Source: Bacteroidota bacterium (GTDB lineage Bacteria > Bacteroidota > Bacteroidia > 2-12-FULL-35-15). Taken from it: 49,723 bases of DNA. The position numbers were made by a program, and so were the translations under genes. Location of the stretch: NCBI GenBank assembly GCA_947479085.1, contig CANJYB010000030.1, positions 1-49,723 on the forward strand, written 5' to 3'. The notes beneath the pieces are model-generated. The model searched no databases and was not told the origin of the DNA. It worked only from the letters and a program-made list of their open reading frames with translations. This document shows, one piece after another, positions 9,029 through 18,065 of the stretch; the first letter of the stretch is position 1; each line of letters opens with the position of its first letter.

Positions 9029-9200
9029 AATACTTTGCGATATATATCATAAATGTTGCGATAAAAATTTGTCCGGTTGAATTAAAAGGCAATTTGTTTT
9101 ATGGATATTTACTATAATTCAACTTGTTAAGTATCGGATATTGGCAAATGACACTTGGGTAGTGAAGAAATAAAATTCAGAAATAACTTAACAATAAGGT

Positions 9201-12200
9201 TTATTGAATGATTATTTTACTTGCCACTGTTTTTTGGGTATTATAAACCTTGAGCAAATATATCCCCTTACTCAGATAATTGCCCGGAATAATAACCTTT
9301 TGCGCATTTCCTGAAACAGCTTGTTTTGTTTCAACTGTTTTGTTTCCCAGGGCATCATATATTTCAAAAGTTAATTCTTCATTGCCTGATTGAAGGGTAA
9401 TTTCCAGACCTTCTTCCTGTGAAGAAAAGTAAGTATTGGTAATTTCAAAATTACTATTGTTATTAATGTTTACCGACACCGCATAACTATATTTATATTT
9501 CCCGTCAAAATCGGTTTGCTTTAAACGATAATAAGAAACTCCATTTAATGGTGATGGATCCAACGAAGAATAACTTATAACTTCTGTACTGTTTCCTGCG
9601 CCTTGTTTTTTATGTATTGAAGCAAAATTAATGGCATCATCACTTCGTTCAATGGTAAAGTAATCGTTATTTGTTTCACTTGCAGTTGTCCAGTTTAAGT
9701 TAACAGCATTAATTCCGTTATAGGTAGCAGTAAAGTTTAACAATTCAACAGGCAACGGATTGGTGTTAGCATTAGTAGAAGCCAATGTAAACGGACCAAA
9801 AGAAGTTTCAATTCCCGCGGTTAGTATAGTTCCTGTAGTAGTATTTCCTGTAGTCCCTCCGTTTCCTTCGTCTCTCCACAATGCTCCGTCCCAGCGGGCT
9901 ACAGTTAAATCAGATAAAAAAGTAACCCCACCGCTATAAGTATCCCAGCTTAATTTTACAAACGCGTTTGCCGAACCGGCCCTGTTCAGTATCCAGTATT
10001 CAGCATCGCTAACATGGTTAATCGTTGGGTCGTGCAAACTATTGTCGTAAGTTGGATTTGGAGAAGCGTGAAAATATTCAGCAGTAAAAGTAGCATACCA
10101 GGTAAGAGCAGAATCTGCAATGGGACGGTATTCCAAATCTTTTCCAACCGGGAAAACAAATCCAGTATTACCAAATTTAGCTACCGGTCCGCATACAAAA
10201 CTTGAATTACTGGCTCCTGTTACTGAAGAATAAAGATTCATGGTTAACAAACCATTGGTACTTGCCGTGTAAACAAGGCCATTGGTTAAAGTAAGCAAGC
10301 TATCCACATATTCATTGGTTTGCAGAGTTACTCCACCAGATGTGTTATTTATTGTAAGTCGGTTAAAAGTAGTAAAAGCAGTACCCGTCATCAGTTGTGC
10401 AGCGTTACCATTAAAAGTAACTTTATTAGCATTCCAATTCGAAAAAGTTCCGCTGTTGTTCCAATCCCCGGTTAGTGCAATGTCGTAAGTATCATAAATG
10501 TCGAAAAAGTGAGTTGCATAATCGTAACTTGTATTCAGGGTAGAACCGGAACTGATTGTAATGCTGCCAAAAACGGTGAGATTATGATACAAAAGAACAT
10601 TTGGATTTAATCCTGAACTATTGTCAATTATAATTGACGGAAGCGTACATGAACTGTTAATAAAGAAGCCTGTAGAGGTAATATTGGTAGAACTTGCATC
10701 TCCAAACTGTATGGTTCCACCCGTTACGGTTCCGGTTGCATAATTATATAATTCAACTGCAGAAGCCTGGTTGCGAAATACCATTAAACCTCCTGACATA
10801 ATAAAATTATCTGTGGCACTTTCCAAATCAAGCCCCGAACGCAATGCGTTTCCAGAACCAATGGTTAATAAATTTAAAGTTCCTCCACTTTGATTATAAG
10901 TTACCCCGGTAGAAACGGTATTTGATCCATTTAAAGCCTGTAACCGGCCCGCCACATTCACTGTTCCTCCCTCCAAAATAAACGAAGAATTGTTTAAAAG
11001 CAATACAGAATTACCTAATGAATTTCCAATATTAAAAGTTCCTGAAGTAGTTCTTAAAAATCCGGAAACCGTGTACGAATAATTAAAAGGAGTAATGGTA
11101 ACATTAGGGTTATTCAGCCAGATGCCTGTAGATGCAGCCAAATTGGGGCCGGACGTGTTAAACAGCCGGTTGGTAAAAGTATAAGATCCCGAAAATCGTA
11201 TTGTTCCGTTCAGCAGTGTATAAGTTCCAGAACTATTCGTCAACAAATTATTGGTAGAACAGCTGAAATTAGTGGAACTGATGTCTAGCATATTTGCATT
11301 GGTAGCTCCCATATTTAACCCAATACTATAGAAATTAGTTGTACCTCCAGAACCTGTAACAGTTTGTCCCCCGTTTTTATTAAACACCACATCTACTCCC
11401 TTTGGAGAATTAAACATCTGAAAAGTACCGTTGTTGGTAATATTGCCAGCCTCCGTAAAAGTTACAAACGAAGTAGCATTTGCCTGAAGCACCCCACCAG
11501 GGTTAATAGTTAAATTCGGGCAGGATGCGTTTATATCAATAGTAACTGTATTTCCTGTTTGGATGGTTACCCCTGCTGCAGAACTGGTAGGAAAAGTACA
11601 GGCAGCAACCCAACCGGTACTTCCATTTGCCGAAACCTGCCAGATGGAAACATTACTCCAATTGCCGGTAGCAATCGATTGGTAAAAATAAGCCCCTGTT
11701 GAACAACCATCAATTACAATATTATCAATTGCAAAACTTGTTCTCGAACCAGCTCCTGATGAGTCAACTGCTGTCCAGCGAAGTTGCACAACTGCTTGGT
11801 TATCGCACGCTGCCGGCAATACAATGTTTCTTGATTGTAAATTTTCAGGAGTAGTTACTCCGGCAGTTGTCTGAACTGTTAAATCATTTCTGTAATCTAT
11901 TCCTGTTAAATTTGTAAAGTTACCAGAGGTACCAACCCGGTATTGCATGCTCATCTTATTTATTCTTGTTCCGGGATTACGAATAGCCATTACATCATAA
12001 TTAACTGTAACAAGAGTATAGGAAGTAGTATTAATAGCAAGACAGAGTGCAGGATCAAGCGACCCTGATTCCAAAAAACCAATGGCTCCGTTATAATTAT
12101 ATACAGCGCCAGCGTTAGTAGACGCAGAACCAGATGCCGTTAACGCCACATCTAATGTAGGTGGAGTTACTCTATAGTTAAAAGTTGCTGGGCTACCAGC

Positions 12201-12365
12201 CAGTTTCCACCCTTGCCATCCTGCAGGATAAGTGGTCGAAGCCCATGCCAGCCCTGCAAAATTTTGCGAATAAGGTAATGCTTGTGCTGCCGGATTGGTT
12301 TGGCCAAAACAGTTATTGATGAATAAAAATAAAATTAAACTTATATAAATGTGATTACATTTCAT
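9201..12365 (-). CDS. Large T9SS cargo, beta-helix-like
   Basis: A 1054-residue secreted protein with a signal peptide (MKCNHIYISLILFLFINNCFGQ). Residues about 30-220 look like a jelly-roll domain with an ordered start (LPYSQNFAGLAWASTTYPAGW). Residues about 260-760 are short Ser/Thr/Asn/Gly-rich beta repeats suggesting a beta-helix or beta-solenoid. Residues about 860-950 (PVELLNFTATYNGINAVNLN, IERSDD) are a module frequent just before T9SS tails. The C-terminus (LSKGIYLLKVYNTQKTVASK) is a type A sorting domain. No catalytic motif is visible, so an adhesive or structural role is more likely than an enzymatic one. It is divergent from the small T9SS cargo at 12830. Confidence 0.87.
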   Translation of the reverse strand: MKCNHIYISLILFLFINNCFGQTNPAAQALPYSQNFAGLAWASTTYPAGWQGWKLAGSPATFNYRVTPPTLDVALTASGSASTNAGAVYNYNGAIGFLESGSLDPALCLAINTTSYTLVTVNYDVMAIRNPGTRINKMSMQYRVGTSGNFTNLTGIDYRNDLTVQTTAGVTTPENLQSRNIVLPAACDNQAVVQLRWTAVDSSGAGSRTSFAIDNIVIDGCSTGAYFYQSIATGNWSNVSIWQVSANGSTGWVAACTFPTSSAAGVTIQTGNTVTIDINASCPNLTINPGGVLQANATSFVTFTEAGNITNNGTFQMFNSPKGVDVVFNKNGGQTVTGSGGTTNFYSIGLNMGATNANMLDISSTNFSCSTNNLLTNSSGTYTLLNGTIRFSGSYTFTNRLFNTSGPNLAASTGIWLNNPNVTITPFNYSYTVSGFLRTTSGTFNIGNSLGNSVLLLNNSSFILEGGTVNVAGRLQALNGSNTVSTGVTYNQSGGTLNLLTIGSGNALRSGLDLESATDNFIMSGGLMVFRNQASAVELYNYATGTVTGGTIQFGDASSTNITSTGFFINSSCTLPSIIIDNSSGLNPNVLLYHNLTVFGSITISSGSTLNTSYDYATHFFDIYDTYDIALTGDWNNSGTFSNWNANKVTFNGNAAQLMTGTAFTTFNRLTINNTSGGVTLQTNEYVDSLLTLTNGLVYTASTNGLLTMNLYSSVTGASNSSFVCGPVAKFGNTGFVFPVGKDLEYRPIADSALTWYATFTAEYFHASPNPTYDNSLHDPTINHVSDAEYWILNRAGSANAFVKLSWDTYSGGVTFLSDLTVARWDGALWRDEGNGGTTGNTTTGTILTAGIETSFGPFTLASTNANTNPLPVELLNFTATYNGINAVNLNWTTASETNNDYFTIERSDDAINFASIHKKQGAGNSTEVISYSSLDPSPLNGVSYYRLKQTDFDGKYKYSYAVSVNINNNSNFEITNTYFSSQEEGLEITLQSGNEELTFEIYDALGNKTVETKQAVSGNAQKVIIPGNYLSKGIYLLKVYNTQKTVASKIIIQ

Positions 12366-12595
12366 TCTTCGAAATCATAATACACAGCGGTTTAGTCCTT
12401 TTATAAATAGGGAGTATAGGGTGCTCACTGTTTGCTTTGTCAAAAATAATAATATTATTTAATATTATGATACAAAAATAGATGTAAAGAGCGAACAACG
12501 GGTTAAAGGAATATTAACAAATAAAAAAGTTTAGGTTTTAATTATGCATATTTAAAGGTTTGTTAAGTAAACCTGGTAAAAGGAAGGGCAAATCT
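12366..12595. other. Divergent intergenic region with minus-strand -7 candidates
   Basis: No gene. Two minus-strand TATTTTTG motifs lie at 12441-12448 and 12473-12480. Either could drive the large T9SS cargo that starts at 12365. The remainder is AT-rich and leads into array B. Confidence 0.45.
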
Positions 12596-12780
12596 ACAAT
12601 TAGCCGAAGCGAATATATAATTGGCGAGAGATTCCTTAAGGAATGGGGTAGGTTCCTCGCGGAAGGAGAGGTTTTCCTTACGGAAAGTGGGTAGTTTCCG
12701 TAAGCTTTTGCCACCAAATCAACAATTAGCCGAAGCGAACCTACAATTAGCCGAGTCGGGTAGTAGGTTTGCTCTTCCTT
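12596..12780. repeat. Degenerate tandem array B, 21-bp period
   Basis: ACAATTAGCCGA occurs at 12596, 12722 and 12743. These are 126 (6 x 21) and 21 bp apart, so a 21-bp phase is kept although the units between differ. In the middle, GGAA starts at 12640, 12661 and 12682, again 21 bp apart. The unit junctions form palindromes: ATTCCTTAAGGAAT, TTCCTCGCGGAA and TTTCCTTACGGAAA. The array runs up to, and contains the -33 region of, the promoter of the gene at 12830. Confidence 0.75.
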
Positions 12781-12802
12781 TCGGAAAAAAAATATAATTT
12801 TG
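12768..12802 (+). promoter_or_regulatory. Promoter of the small T9SS cargo
   Basis: A -33 TTTG (12768-12771) and the -7 element TAATTTTG (12795-12802) are separated by 23 bp, at the long end of the known range. The transcript would start near 12807, giving a leader of about 23 nt before the ATG at 12830. The -33 lies in the last unit of array B. Confidence 0.5.
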
Positions 12803-12829
12803 CATTACAATAACCAAAAATTAAATACC

Positions 12830-13498
12830 ATGAAAAAATTAGTACTACTTATTGCAGGCGTTTATTTTACTGCCAACACCTTTGCTCAGGTAACCATTCA
12901 AAGTTTCACCGTTTCACCTGCCAATCCTACTACAAATGATTATGTAAAAGTGTATGTGGATTTACAATTCAGTTCAGGCGGTTGCGGAGTCGATAATCAG
13001 GGCGATTTTACAAATGGTCTTTTTACAGATGCCTATGCCACACATTGTTTGGGCATGCTTACTTTCATTTGCAATTCAACCGATACATTTAATCTCGGTT
13101 ATCTTCAGGCAGGTTACCATACTTTTCGGTTAACATTAAATACCGGTCAGGGTGGTCCGGGATGCAGTGCAGGCATAGTGCCTGATGATGTTGATTCTAC
13201 TCATTTTACCGTATCTCTTGCCACAGGTGTTTCTTCAGCAGAGGCAAATTCTTCCCATACTGTTGTTTATCCCAACCCAGCCACCGATATGGTAATGCTT
13301 AAAATTAACCAGGCCGTAAATATTAAAAATGCCGAATTAAAAGTTACGGATAATAACGGAAGAACGATGAAAGTAATCGAAGGCATTCAATCAAATGAAT
13401 TAATATTTAAGCGCGAAGACCTTTCCAAAGGAATTTATTTCTATCAGTTAATTCAGGATAACAACCTTATTTCTTCCGGGAAATTTATTTTGGATTAA
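12830..13498 (+). CDS. Small T9SS cargo protein
   Basis: A 222-residue secreted protein. The ATG at 12830 is chosen because the signal peptide begins there (MKKLVLLIAGVYFTANTFAQ) and the promoter lies just upstream; the frame extends to 12800 only by a TTG. Residues about 25-135 form a single cysteine-containing beta domain (SSGGCGVDNQGDF, THCLGMLTFICN, GGPGCSAG) of a kind I do not recognise, perhaps Ig-like. Residues about 145-222 (VYPNPATDMVML, NNGRTMKVI, LSKGIYFYQL) are a T9SS type A sorting domain. A strong terminator follows the stop. Confidence 0.85.
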   Translation: MKKLVLLIAGVYFTANTFAQVTIQSFTVSPANPTTNDYVKVYVDLQFSSGGCGVDNQGDFTNGLFTDAYATHCLGMLTFICNSTDTFNLGYLQAGYHTFRLTLNTGQGGPGCSAGIVPDDVDSTHFTVSLATGVSSAEANSSHTVVYPNPATDMVMLKINQAVNIKNAELKVTDNNGRTMKVIEGIQSNELIFKREDLSKGIYFYQLIQDNNLISSGKFILD

Positions 13499-13503
13499 GA
13501 ACA

Positions 13504-13533
13504 AATAACCCTGGCCGGTTGGTCAGGGTTATT
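13504..13533 (+). terminator. Hairpin terminator after the small T9SS cargo
   Basis: AATAACCCTG pairs perfectly with CAGGGTTATT, with an inner CC/GG pair. It starts six bases after the stop codon. The T tract is weak (CTCTTCCTTT). Confidence 0.6.
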
Positions 13534-13576
13534 AACTCTTCCTTTAAATGGTATTAGCCATTACTTTCGAAGAGTT
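13534..13576. other. Second, nested inverted repeat upstream of the kinase gene
   Basis: Outer arms AACTCTTC and GAAGAGTT enclose an inner AATGG/CCATT pair. It follows the terminator directly and ends about 60 bp before the histidine kinase start. It may be a second terminator, a leader structure or an operator; the sequence does not decide. Confidence 0.4.
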
Positions 13577-13637
13577 GAAAATAATCTTTTCTCTACATTC
13601 AGAAATTTTGTATTATTGGTAAGATTAAAAACTGTTT

Positions 13638-15521
13638 ATGCTTAAAAAAGTTAGTGCGCTTTTTCTTTTCCTTTGTTTTTCTTTTCTTGCATTTTCTCAG
13701 GTCAATACTAATGTAAATAGTATTATTTCCGGTTTCTCCCCGGTTCCAGATTCGCTAAAGTCTTTTATCGACAGTTCATTAAAGGTATGTAACAATAAAC
13801 CTGATTCAATAAAAGCAAAATGTTTAATTGACGAAGGCTTTAAGTACAACGGGATAAATTATTTAAAGGCCGTTAACCTTGCGCAAAAAGGTTTTCTGCA
13901 GGCACAGAAATCCGGCAACAGTCCTCAAATGGGACGAGCAATGATGTTGCTTGGTTATGCTAATTTCTGGATCGGTAATTACGACAAGGCGCTTTCTTAT
14001 TATTCTTCCGCATTAAAAATTTTCCAGCAGATAAATGACCTCCCTGGTCAGGCATTGGCATTAAAAGAAACCGGAATTTTATACAGTAAAAATGGACGAA
14101 AAAAGGATGCAAAGGATTATTACATTGCCTCCATGAATATTTATCAGAAACTTAATGATGAAGGCGGAGTAGCCGATTTAAACTCTGAAATCGGGGGTGG
14201 TTATGAGTATGAGGGTAATTTAGAGGAGGCATTGAAATATTATTACAAGTCCTATTTTTTATATAAAAAACTAAATTCAGATTTAGGCTGTTCCTATTCA
14301 GCCGATTTTATAGCACAGGTCTATTCTCAATGGGGAAAGTACGATTCAGCGTTGTATTACGAACAGAAATCGCTTGATTGGAGAGTAAAGCTAAATGATA
14401 AACACGAAGTATCCATTGCTCAGAATAATATGGGAGAAATATTTTTTGCAAAAAAGGAGTATAAAACAGCCATGGACTTTTTTAAAAAAAGCATTGTATT
14501 GTCAAAGGAAATCGGGTTTGTCGATTTGCAACAATACAGTTATGATAATATGGCTAAATGTTATGTACAACTTGGAGATTATAAAAATGCTTTTCTCTTT
14601 CAGAATTTGCATACCAAACTAAAAGACAGTATTTTTAATGAATCCCGGTCCAAACAATTAATAGAATACCAAACCAAATACGAAACCGAGAAGAAAGACA
14701 ATCAGATAAGAAATTTGGAAACACAAAGTGCCATAAATAAACTTAAAGTAGAAGAGGAGGCACTTAAGGTGGAAAAAAGAAATTATATGTTGATTGCTTT
14801 AGTATTGTTGCTCTTGTCACTGTCAGCAGGCACCTATTTCTGGTACAGCCGAATCAAACTGAAAAATCAGCTGGCAAAAGAAAAGGCAATTAAAGAAACC
14901 GAAGAACATGAACGGATGAGAATTGCAAAAGACATACATGATGATTTGGGCTCAGGCTTATCAAAAATTAATTTTTTAAGCGAAATCATATATAGTAAAT
15001 CATCCCAGCTCCCCGAAATCCGCCACAGCAGCGAATCGGTAAAAGAAACCGCTAAAAAAATGATTGAAAATATGTGCGATTTAATATGGGCGCTAAACCC
15101 TGACAATACCACATTGCCCAACCTGGTTGCAAGAATGCGAGAGTACATTACCGATTACCTAGAGGATTTGCCAATCGAAGTACAGTACATTCTTCCCAAT
15201 CCTATTTCAGATTATCCTATCAATAAAGAATTTCATCGCGAATTATTTATGATAGTAAAAGAATGCATGAATAATATTTCCAAACATTCCAAAGCTTCCA
15301 AAGTCGTTTTTATTGTTAATATCACCGATACCCTGTTTACCATAGCAATAATGGATAATGGAATTGGTTTTGACGAGGAAACAGTTAAAAAAGGAAACGG
15401 TTTACGAAATATGAATAGCCGTATTACTGCTATTGGTGGTACATTTTCTTTAATAAGTGGAAACGAAAAAGGAACATCAGTCACTGTTGCTGTTCCATTG
15501 CAGAAATTAATTAAAAGCTAA
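13638..15521 (+). CDS. TPR sensor histidine kinase (HisKA_3 / NarX-LytS type)
   Basis: A 627-residue hybrid of sensor and kinase. It has a signal peptide (MLKKVSALFLFLCFSFLAFS), about six TPR units at residues 80-330 that would sit in the periplasm, a coiled segment, one membrane span (YMLIALVLLLLSLSAGTYFW, near residue 385), then HisKA_3 with the phospho-accepting His434 in IAKDIHDDLGSG, and a GHKL ATPase domain (DNGIGFDE, GNGLRNM). By family, TPR kinases sense an envelope ligand through protein contact and phosphorylate a NarL-type regulator. That regulator is encoded 72 bp downstream at 15594, so the pair is very likely cognate. Confidence 0.92.
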   Translation: MLKKVSALFLFLCFSFLAFSQVNTNVNSIISGFSPVPDSLKSFIDSSLKVCNNKPDSIKAKCLIDEGFKYNGINYLKAVNLAQKGFLQAQKSGNSPQMGRAMMLLGYANFWIGNYDKALSYYSSALKIFQQINDLPGQALALKETGILYSKNGRKKDAKDYYIASMNIYQKLNDEGGVADLNSEIGGGYEYEGNLEEALKYYYKSYFLYKKLNSDLGCSYSADFIAQVYSQWGKYDSALYYEQKSLDWRVKLNDKHEVSIAQNNMGEIFFAKKEYKTAMDFFKKSIVLSKEIGFVDLQQYSYDNMAKCYVQLGDYKNAFLFQNLHTKLKDSIFNESRSKQLIEYQTKYETEKKDNQIRNLETQSAINKLKVEEEALKVEKRNYMLIALVLLLLSLSAGTYFWYSRIKLKNQLAKEKAIKETEEHERMRIAKDIHDDLGSGLSKINFLSEIIYSKSSQLPEIRHSSESVKETAKKMIENMCDLIWALNPDNTTLPNLVARMREYITDYLEDLPIEVQYILPNPISDYPINKEFHRELFMIVKECMNNISKHSKASKVVFIVNITDTLFTIAIMDNGIGFDEETVKKGNGLRNMNSRITAIGGTFSLISGNEKGTSVTVAVPLQKLIKS

Positions 15522-15542
15522 TACTCATCCAAAATATCAAAT

Positions 15543-15558
15543 TACTACTTTAGTAGTA
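15543..15558. promoter_or_regulatory. 7-2-7 palindrome, likely operator of the NarL-type regulator
   Basis: TACTACTTTAGTAGTA is a perfect inverted repeat with 7-bp arms and a 2-bp centre, the geometry used by NarL-family dimers. It lies 22 bp before the -7 element of the regulator gene, in the place of the -33 element. The same 16 bp (plus five identical bases before it) recurs at 16249-16264 with the same 22-bp spacing. Binding by the regulator encoded here is inferred. Confidence 0.7.
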
Positions 15559-15580
15559 GACCCATTTTTGGAATCATTTT

Positions 15581-15588
15581 TATCTTTG
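15581..15588 (+). promoter_or_regulatory. -7 element of the response regulator gene
   Basis: TATCTTTG matches TAnnTTTG and ends five bases before the ATG at 15594, which implies a nearly leaderless transcript. No canonical -33 is seen; the palindrome at 15543-15558 occupies that position, as expected for an activated promoter. Confidence 0.6.
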
Positions 15589-15593
15589 TCCCG

Positions 15594-16220
15594 ATGGATA
15601 TAAAAGTAGGCATAGTTGAAGATGAAAACCAGATAAGAGAAAGTCTTATCATACTTATCAATGGTAGCGAAGGGTTTAGCTGCTTAAACGGGTACGAAAA
15701 TGCCGAAGACGCGATAAGGGAAATCCCTTCTCTTCACCTCGATGTTGTATTAATGGATATTCATCTTCCCGGCAAAAACGGCATTGAGTGCATTACTGAA
15801 CTCAAACCGGTTTGTCCCAACACTCAGTTTGTAATGTGTACTGCATTCGAAGATACCGAATCTGTTTTTAATGCTTTAAAAGCAGGAGCTTCCGGCTACC
15901 TTACCAAAACCACCCAACCTTCAAAAATACTGGATGCTATTGTAGATGTTAATAATGGAGGCTCTCCCATGAGCAGCAATATAGCCAGGAAAATTGTTTC
16001 CTCTTTTCAAAATGTAAACAAGCAAAATGCCGAACTTCAAAAACTATCCGAACGCGAAAAAGATATATTAGACCTCCTCTCAAAAGGCTTACGGTACAAA
16101 GAAATAGGAGATAAATTATTTCTAAGTACCGAAACTGTTAGAACACACATCCGCAACATTTACGAAAAACTTCAGGTAAATTCCCGTACCGAAGCGTTAA
16201 ATAAAGTATTCCCGAAATAG
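15594..16220 (+). CDS. NarL/FixJ-family response regulator
   Basis: A 208-residue regulator. The receiver domain (residues 1-125) has the acidic pair E9-D10, the phospho-acceptor D55 in VVLMDIHLPG, and the switch lysine in GYLTKTT. The C-terminal LuxR-type helix-turn-helix (LSEREKDILDLLSKG, YKEIGDKLFLSTETVRTHI) binds DNA. It follows the TPR kinase gene and should be its partner. A perfect 7-2-7 palindrome before this gene and an identical one before the next gene at 16332 suggest that it activates both, i.e. positive autoregulation plus at least one output gene. Confidence 0.93.
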   Translation: MDIKVGIVEDENQIRESLIILINGSEGFSCLNGYENAEDAIREIPSLHLDVVLMDIHLPGKNGIECITELKPVCPNTQFVMCTAFEDTESVFNALKAGASGYLTKTTQPSKILDAIVDVNNGGSPMSSNIARKIVSSFQNVNKQNAELQKLSEREKDILDLLSKGLRYKEIGDKLFLSTETVRTHIRNIYEKLQVNSRTEALNKVFPK

Positions 16221-16248
16221 ATTTCGTTTCATTTATTTTTTTTCAAAT

Positions 16249-16264
16249 TACTACTTTAGTAGTA
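16249..16264. promoter_or_regulatory. Second copy of the 7-2-7 palindrome operator
   Basis: TACTACTTTAGTAGTA is identical to 15543-15558, with the same five preceding bases and the same 22-bp distance to a TAnnTTTG element (16287-16294). The match of both sequence and spacing is hard to explain by chance and marks the secreted protein gene at 16332 as a likely target. Confidence 0.7.
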
Positions 16265-16286
16265 TAGTCATGTTATTTTCCAACTA

Positions 16287-16294
16287 TACTTTTG
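16287..16294 (+). promoter_or_regulatory. -7 element of the secreted protein gene at 16332
   Basis: TACTTTTG. With a transcript start about five bases downstream, the leader is about 33 nt. The palindrome takes the place of the -33 element. Confidence 0.6.
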
Positions 16295-16331
16295 TATCGT
16301 AATTTTTAAGTAAACTAATAAACAAAACAAA

Positions 16332-18020
16332 ATGAAAAAACTAATCTTATTATTGGCAATTGCCTTTACAGTTAACAACACTTTTTCGCAAACACCTGTG
16401 GTCGAAAAATTACAGGCGCTTTCAAAAAACGCGTCAAAAGGATATTTTTATGATGCAGTCCAAAATCCTGAAACTGGAGGTATCGAAGTAAGTTATAAAT
16501 TCAAAGGTAAATCCAAAGATGACAAAGGAACTTTTGAAACATACTATTTTGATAAGGATTTGAATTTTTCCAAACAGGAAGAAACCACTGTTTTAAAATC
16601 AGATATAGCTGATAAACCAGGTTATACTAAAAGCTATATATATGCCCGAGTTGGGGGGTGCACTTCATTTGACATATTGAGTACCACACTTAAACTTTCA
16701 AAACAAACCTTTGAGTACAAATGGAATTCGGATAAAAAGAATTTCACTCGGAAACGGACCGAAGATGTGGAAATAAAACCTAAAAACGATGATAAAAGAA
16801 CTTTTAGCGGATACGATGTTTTTAATGCTGGAGATTATGCCATGGTATTGGTTTCTTCCGAAACCAAGGGGGAAGATAAAAAAATGAGAAAAGATTTTAT
16901 CTTATTAAGAGTGGGTATCGATTTATCAATCAAAGAAATGCCATTGCCTTTAGATGCTTCCCAATTAGTATACTCTACAGTAATGGAAAATGGAAATTCA
17001 AATACTGATTCAGAAACTGATGATGATTGCGAACTCTGCAACAGTGATATGGTATTTGTTTTCGCCCCTACTTTTGATAAGAAAAACCCGACTGATTATA
17101 AAAAATACACCTACCTGAAAGTGGATAAAAATGGTGTGGTAAAGGAAAATGTAAAAATTGATGCTCCTGCAGCTAACTTAATTATTACCGGAGTGGCTCA
17201 AGCTAAAGACGGAGCCACCTATTTATTTGGTAGTTATAACAAAGAAGAAAAAACATTCGACCAACTGTATAAGGAATATTCACCCCTTCCAAACCCTTGC
17301 TACACCAATGGTGTAAACTACCGTATGGACACCTACGAACGTGCAACCGAAAAAATGGAAATGGATTTTGTAACGCTTATCAAAATGAATAATGGCAAAA
17401 CAGAATGGATTAAAAACACCTCGGTGGAAGACTTGGCAAAGGTGGTAAAAACTCCAGCCGGACAAAAGAAAGCTTCTGCATACACCGGCAAACGGTTGAA
17501 AATTCAATACTTTAATGTATTGCCAAACAATGATATTTTTATTTCTGGTCAGCTTGTGGGTTCTGAAATGATGGACAAAGCATATTGGAAAACGTATAAA
17601 GATGTTATTTGTTTACAATTTACCAGTAAGGGTGAAATAGTTGCTCAATATGGTGCTAAGCCTGAATCTATTGATGATAAGCAAAATATTATTTTCTCCA
17701 TTCCACAGTTTTTTTATCCCAATGCTGACGGATCAGTAGTGTATTGGAATTTATTGGAAACAAATGTGTTTAAAGGCTATGCCGATTTTTGGGATGCATA
17801 TAATGGCGATGCCACATTTTACAGAAACTTCCATCCTTCTATGATAAAAATTAATGCAGCCACCAAAGAGATAATGGATTATCAGGAAATTGGAAAAAGA
17901 AAATATTTACTCAACCAGCATTGCCCATTTATTTACAATGAAAAAGATGGAACCATTATATACATTGGCAGCGATAAGAAAAGTAATTTGTGGTTGGCTA
18001 AATATACAATGGGGAAATAA
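16332..18020 (+). CDS. Secreted protein of unknown function, likely target of the two-component system
   Basis: A 562-residue protein with a signal peptide (MKKLILLLAIAFTVNNTFSQ). I do not recognise the family. The sequence is a string of short beta strands with recurring blocks such as FETYYFDKDLNF, YTYLKVDKNGVVKE and FISGQLVGSEMMDK, which suggests a beta-propeller. There is no lipobox and no T9SS tail, so a periplasmic or outer-membrane-associated location is likely. The 7-2-7 palindrome and -7 element before it tie its expression to the upstream response regulator. It may be the output, or an accessory sensor, of the TPR kinase. Confidence 0.75.
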   Translation: MKKLILLLAIAFTVNNTFSQTPVVEKLQALSKNASKGYFYDAVQNPETGGIEVSYKFKGKSKDDKGTFETYYFDKDLNFSKQEETTVLKSDIADKPGYTKSYIYARVGGCTSFDILSTTLKLSKQTFEYKWNSDKKNFTRKRTEDVEIKPKNDDKRTFSGYDVFNAGDYAMVLVSSETKGEDKKMRKDFILLRVGIDLSIKEMPLPLDASQLVYSTVMENGNSNTDSETDDDCELCNSDMVFVFAPTFDKKNPTDYKKYTYLKVDKNGVVKENVKIDAPAANLIITGVAQAKDGATYLFGSYNKEEKTFDQLYKEYSPLPNPCYTNGVNYRMDTYERATEKMEMDFVTLIKMNNGKTEWIKNTSVEDLAKVVKTPAGQKKASAYTGKRLKIQYFNVLPNNDIFISGQLVGSEMMDKAYWKTYKDVICLQFTSKGEIVAQYGAKPESIDDKQNIIFSIPQFFYPNADGSVVYWNLLETNVFKGYADFWDAYNGDATFYRNFHPSMIKINAATKEIMDYQEIGKRKYLLNQHCPFIYNEKDGTIIYIGSDKKSNLWLAKYTMGK

Positions 18021-18065
18021 CAGGTAAGAATATAAAATAAAGAAATAAAAGTGGAAAATGAAAAA

